The notes under the pieces are model-generated. The model made no database searches. It saw nothing but the letters and a program-made list of their open reading frames with translations, and was not told the origin of the DNA. Both the position numbers and the translations under genes were made by a program. This document shows, piece after piece, positions 63,254 to 64,000 of a stretch of 64,000 bases of DNA; position 1 is the stretch's first letter; the number at the start of each line of letters is the position of its first letter. The stretch comes from Niveispirillum sp. SYP-B3756 (lineage in GTDB: Bacteria; Pseudomonadota; Alphaproteobacteria; Azospirillales; Azospirillaceae): assembly GCF_009495745.1 (NCBI RefSeq), contig NZ_WIDQ01000003.1:434001-498000 (forward strand), in the 5' to 3' direction.

Positions 63254-64000
63254 TCAGCGCGCCAGGAAGAACCAGCCGGCCAACGCGACCACGCCGATCA
63301 CCATCACAAAAGCATAATGGTACACATAACCAGACTGCAGCCGGCTGGCGACGACCGAGAGGCCGCGCGTCACCTTGGCCGCCCCATCGGGGCCCAGACC
63401 ATCGATGATGGCCACATCGCCCACCTTCCACAGACCGAAGCCGAGCTTCATGGCCGGACGGACGAACAGGGCATTGTACAGCTCATCAAACATGTATTTG
63501 CGGAACACGAAGGCATGGATGGCCTTGAAGGTGCCGACAAAGGCCGCCGGCAGGCCCGGTGCGAACATGTAGAAGACATAGGCCAGTGCGATACCGGTCA
63601 GACCGGCGACCAGCGGAGCATAGGGCACCCAGCCGGGCACATGGTGGGCCGCATCGATGATCGTGCCATGCTCACCCGCCAGCATGAAGATGCTGCCGGA
63701 CCAGAATTCCGCCAACTCATGGCCGACGAACCAATCCTTGGCGACGATACCGGCCAGAACCGCACCAGTGGCCAGCACGAACAGCGGCGCCAGCATCACC
63801 AGCGGGCTTTCATGCACATGCGCCATCACCTTTTCGGAAGCGCGCGGCTTGCCGTGGAAGGTCATGATCAGCAGACGCCAGCTATAGAAGGCGGTCATGA
63901 AGGCAGCGGCGATACCCATCCAGAAGGCGAAGTTGCCGATGCCCGTATGCTTGGCAAACGCCACTTCCAGGATCATGTCCTTGGAGTAGAAGCCGGCGAA
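63254..64000 (-). CDS. nuoL: NADH-quinone oxidoreductase subunit L (5' end outside window)
   Basis: The frame is open to the window edge; only the C-terminal ~248 residues are present. The visible part begins FAGFYSKDMILEVAFAKHTGIGNFAFW, a NuoL landmark, and ends with the long lateral-helix region and a last membrane helix (YAFVMVIGVVALAGWFFLAR). It is a proton-pumping subunit of complex I. Confidence 0.94.
   Translation of the reverse strand, partial: FAGFYSKDMILEVAFAKHTGIGNFAFWMGIAAAFMTAFYSWRLLIMTFHGKPRASEKVMAHVHESPLVMLAPLFVLATGAVLAGIVAKDWFVGHELAEFWSGSIFMLAGEHGTIIDAAHHVPGWVPYAPLVAGLTGIALAYVFYMFAPGLPAAFVGTFKAIHAFVFRKYMFDELYNALFVRPAMKLGFGLWKVGDVAIIDGLGPDGAAKVTRGLSVVASRLQSGYVYHYAFVMVIGVVALAGWFFLAR

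Noticed and set aside
1-64000. tRNA, rRNA, transposase or integrase genes
   Set aside because: I saw no cloverleaf with flanking CCA, no rRNA segment and no transposase motifs; transfer is suggested only by composition of the TIR-like gene.

Overview
GC-rich, gene-dense chromosomal DNA of an alphaproteobacterium, most likely Rhodospirillales/Azospirillaceae (Niveispirillum- or Nitrospirillum-like). The placement is inferred from the nuoLMN-birA-coaX-rnj-mce-DUF1467 gene order, a Caulobacter-type TonB receptor, alphaproteobacterial sdhE/recG and cheY-cheZ neighbours, and REP-like palindromes. I saw no rRNA, tRNA or insertion sequence.

Layout. 1-15.1 kb: a glycan-utilisation locus. GH20, GH2 beta-mannosidase and GH3 form one minus-strand operon. 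A TonB-dependent receptor, a GntR/UTRA regulator, a GH2 beta-galactosidase and an FAD oxidoreductase lie beside it. The enzyme set fits stepwise removal of beta-linked Gal, GlcNAc and Man, as in N-glycans. 15.1-36.9 kb: mostly housekeeping genes. These are two FKBP isomerases, nadE, cheY-cheZ, a ParE-type toxin-antitoxin pair, pgi, a pair of membrane/coiled-coil proteins, yicC-gmk, tlyA, entericidin, rsuA, ftsE without ftsX, an orphan ParA-like ATPase, moaB, ispE, pepF and xseA. Three REP-like palindromes lie in 26.3-29.2 kb.

36.9-47.4 kb: a complete type I-E CRISPR-Cas locus in unusual order. cas1-cas2-cas3 and cse1-cse2-cas7-cas5-cas6e form two minus-strand blocks, and the 18-repeat array runs divergently from a 91-bp leader. 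The 459-bp gap between cas3 and cse1 is the most interesting part of the window. It holds two degenerate CRISPR-repeat-like hairpins flanking a 27-nt guide-like segment. That segment matches 22 of 27 positions of a site 126 bp downstream, in the presumed promoter of the Cascade genes, next to an AA motif. A 14-codon ORF with a strong Shine-Dalgarno follows. This looks like a type I-E CreTA (RNA-guarded toxin-antitoxin) or CreR-like autorepression module.

47.6-64 kb: a diguanylate cyclase, rsmD, rluB-like, tadA, sdhE and recG. Then comes a strikingly AT-rich solitary gene with a C-terminal TIR-like domain (candidate anti-phage effector) beside a small XRE regulator. The alphaproteobacterial block DUF1467-mce-rnj-coaX-birA-nuoN-nuoM-nuoL follows, with nuoL cut by the window edge.
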